From contig JAICRS010000160.1 of NCBI GenBank assembly GCA_025966335.1, positions 1-6,987 of the forward strand: a stretch of 6,987 bases of DNA, written 5' to 3'. The stretch is from Nocardioidaceae bacterium. GTDB lineage: Bacteria; Actinomycetota; Actinomycetes; Propionibacteriales; Nocardioidaceae. Of the stretch, positions 5,884-6,987 are shown piece after piece. The notes below the pieces were generated by a model. The model saw only the letters and a program-made list of their open reading frames with translations. It searched no databases and was not told the DNA's origin. Position 1 is the stretch's first letter, and each line of letters opens with the position of its first letter. The translations under genes and the position numbers were made by a program.

Positions 5884-5920
5884 ACGAAGGGCCGGACCCG
5901 TGCTGGGTCCGGCCCTTCGT
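5884..5920. terminator. Bidirectional intrinsic terminator between DUF4235 and DUF4193
   Basis: ACGAAGGGCCGGACCC and GGGTCCGGCCCTTCGT form a perfect 16-bp stem around the 5-nt loop GTGCT. It stands between the convergent ends of DUF4235 (13 bp away) and DUF4193 (29 bp away). The stem base is symmetrical (ACGAA/TTCGT), and there is no long U-tract, as is usual in actinobacteria. It should stop transcription from both sides. Confidence 0.92.
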
Positions 5921-5949
5921 CTGTCCGGCGATAGTGCCCCGCGTGCGCG

Positions 5950-6240
5950 TCAGGCGCAGTCGCGGCAGATCATCTTCTTCTCGTCCGCGAGCTGGCTGCG
6001 GTGGTGCACGAGGAAGCAGCTCATGCAGGTGAACTCATCTTCCTGCTTGGGCTTCACCTCGACCGCGAGCTCCTCGTGGGAGAGGTCCGCACCGGGGAGC
6101 TCGAACGACTCGGCCGCCTCGGCCTCGTCCTCGTCGACCTTCCCGGAGTTCTTGTCGTGCCGCCGAGCCTTGAGCTCCTCGAGGCTCTCCTCGTTCTGCT
6201 CTTCCTCGGTTTTTCGTGGTGCGTCGTAGTCCGTTGCCAT
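5950..6240 (-). CDS. DUF4193 family zinc-ribbon protein
   Basis: This 96-residue soluble protein has a highly acidic N-terminal two-thirds (MATDYDAPRKTEEE..., with a DEDEAEAAE cluster at 36-44) and a C-terminal Cys4 knuckle pair. The cysteines are Cys72, Cys75, Cys92 and Cys95, arranged CxxC-16-CxxC, and would bind one zinc ion as a zinc ribbon. The family is actinobacterial and without proven function; Rv2699c is the M. tuberculosis counterpart. A role in transcription or another nucleic acid process is suggested only by the ribbon fold. The ATG at 6240 has an AGGAG site 6 nt upstream (6247-6251). The gene has its own leader and is not in an operon; it ends at the shared hairpin. Confidence 0.9.
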   Translation of the reverse strand: MATDYDAPRKTEEEQNEESLEELKARRHDKNSGKVDEDEAEAAESFELPGADLSHEELAVEVKPKQEDEFTCMSCFLVHHRSQLADEKKMICRDCA

Positions 6241-6465
6241 GTCCGTCTCCTGCCCCCGTAGTACCAGCGGCTGCCATCTTCAAGTCGTGTGCCGATCACG
6301 TCGTGCGGTGCGGATTGTGCACTATCCGGGGTGAAGAATGCACGCCCATTCCACATGATGTCGCCAGAGTCACAGAGCCCCGCCCCGCCTCGGTGGCTCC
6401 TGCGCGCTGTGCAGCGGCGTCAACCGGTGTGGAGAGGCAGATATTCCCCGATCCGGCCCGCTGAT
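6241..6465. other. Intergenic stretch upstream of DUF4193 and downstream of the phosphatase gene
   Basis: This 225-bp stretch is visibly less GC-rich than its flanks. It must hold the DUF4193 promoter: on the minus strand TTGAAG (6278-6283) and TACTAC (6258-6263) are possible -35 and -10 boxes, but their spacing is only 14 bp. GTGCA and TGCAC arms (6317-6343 region) can pair across a long loop. Short open frames on both strands are arginine- or proline-rich and resemble no family. M. tuberculosis has cei (Rv2700) at this place; I see no sign of it here. I see no strong terminator for the phosphatase gene. Confidence 0.5.
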
Positions 6466-6987
6466 TCAAGAGCGCGGTGCGACCGTCTCACCAGTCGCCA
6501 GAAACCCGCACCCGGCGACGAGCTCCGCGAACTCCTCGAAGCCGTCGGCGGGGGCGCAGAGGACGCAGTCGGTGCCGCCCGCGCCGGGGCGGACCTCGAC
6601 CCGGGCGCCGGCCTCGGTCGCCACCAGTCCCCCGGCGGCCAGGTCCCACGGGTTGAGGCCCTCCTCGACGTAGGCGTCGGCGCGGCCCGCCCCGATCGAG
6701 CACAGGTCCAGCGCGGCCGACCCGAGCCGGCGGATGTCGCGGACCTCGGTCAGCAACGCGGCCACGGCCGTGGCCTGCCGGGCGCGGACCGCGGCCACGT
6801 AGTTGAACCCGGTGACCACCAGCCGCTGCGACATCGGTACGACGCCCCGCACCCGCAACGGCCGGTCGTTGCAGGTGGCCCCACCGCCGAGCGTCGCCGC
6901 GAACACCTCCTCCGTCTCCACGTTGACGACCACACCGGCCACCACCTGGTCCTCGACGGAGGCCGCGATCGACACGGAGTACTGCGG
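6466..6987 (-). CDS. suhB: Inositol monophosphatase family protein (5' end off the right edge)
   Basis: This is a Mg2+-dependent sugar-phosphate phosphatase of the inositol monophosphatase family. 173 C-terminal residues are visible; full-length relatives have about 260-290. The reading frame enters at PQYSVSIAASV, the segment that normally follows the first metal motif WxxDPxDGTxNF, so that motif and the N-terminus lie just beyond the window. Present are GGGATCNDRPLRV (34-46 of the visible part), the GSAALDLCSIGAGRADAYVE stretch (89-108) and the second metal motif NPWDLAAGGLVATEAG (112-127), where Asp115 should bind the second metal. An internal GTG at 6975 is not the start. Position next to DUF4193 matches Rv2701c (suhB), so the symbol rests on synteny. 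Whether the substrate is myo-inositol-1-phosphate, fructose-1,6-bisphosphate or another sugar phosphate cannot be told. Confidence 0.9.
   Translation of the reverse strand, partial: PQYSVSIAASVEDQVVAGVVVNVETEEVFAATLGGGATCNDRPLRVRGVVPMSQRLVVTGFNYVAAVRARQATAVAALLTEVRDIRRLGSAALDLCSIGAGRADAYVEEGLNPWDLAAGGLVATEAGARVEVRPGAGGTDCVLCAPADGFEEFAELVAGCGFLATGETVAPRS

Noticed and set aside
6216..6464. Plus-strand frame of 82 codons in the gap before the phosphatase gene
   Set aside because: It begins inside DUF4193 on the other strand, has no ribosome site, and its Pro/Arg/Ala-rich product shows no domain or LytR_C-like pattern.
1..6987. Mobile elements, CRISPR arrays, tRNA or rRNA genes, attachment sites
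   Set aside because: No spaced direct-repeat arrays, transposase or integrase motifs, or tRNA-like folds were noticed. Gene order is that of a conserved core block.

Overview
The window looks like chromosomal DNA of a high-GC actinobacterium. The GC content is high throughout, GTG starts are frequent, and several genes appear to be transcribed from leaderless promoters. Several families found here (DUF3159, DUF3710, DUF3093, DUF4193) are actinobacterial. Gene order follows the Mycobacterium tuberculosis block Rv2690c to Rv2701c, from memory: permease, ceoB, ceoC, DUF3159, OB-fold protein, DUF3710, dut, DUF3093, DUF4193, inositol monophosphatase. The dUTPase lacks the loop found in mycobacteria and there is an added DUF4235 gene, so I infer a non-mycobacterial lineage, perhaps Nocardioidaceae. 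That placement is a guess from protein style.

Left part (1-2647): potassium handling. A large APC-superfamily permease runs leftward off the window. It carries the residues known to bind K+ in Bacillus KimA. Divergently, across a 72-bp gap, lie two single-domain-pair TrkA-like RCK proteins (CeoB and CeoC) that overlap by one base. No TrkH/TrkG pore is present, so the permease is the natural partner for the two gating subunits. Each divergent unit has a TANNNT element exactly 7 nt before its GTG start.

Middle (2670-4962, all leftward): dut, DUF3710, an OB-fold protein and the membrane protein DUF3159, packed head to tail with 4-bp overlap, 20-bp and 3-bp gaps. dut supplies dUMP and guards DNA against uracil. 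The other three have no established function. The run converges on ceoC across 22 bp.

Right part (5056-6987): DUF3093 and DUF4235 membrane proteins run rightward and end at a perfect 16-bp hairpin. This hairpin also serves the convergent DUF4193 zinc-ribbon gene. After a 225-bp stretch with no convincing gene comes the 3' portion of an inositol monophosphatase-family gene, which enters from the right edge. Orthologues of Rv2695 and of cei (Rv2700) are absent from the positions they occupy in M. tuberculosis.

I see no mobile element, CRISPR array, tRNA/rRNA, or obviously foreign DNA. The most interesting hypothesis is a KimA-type K+ transporter paired with two RCK subunits.
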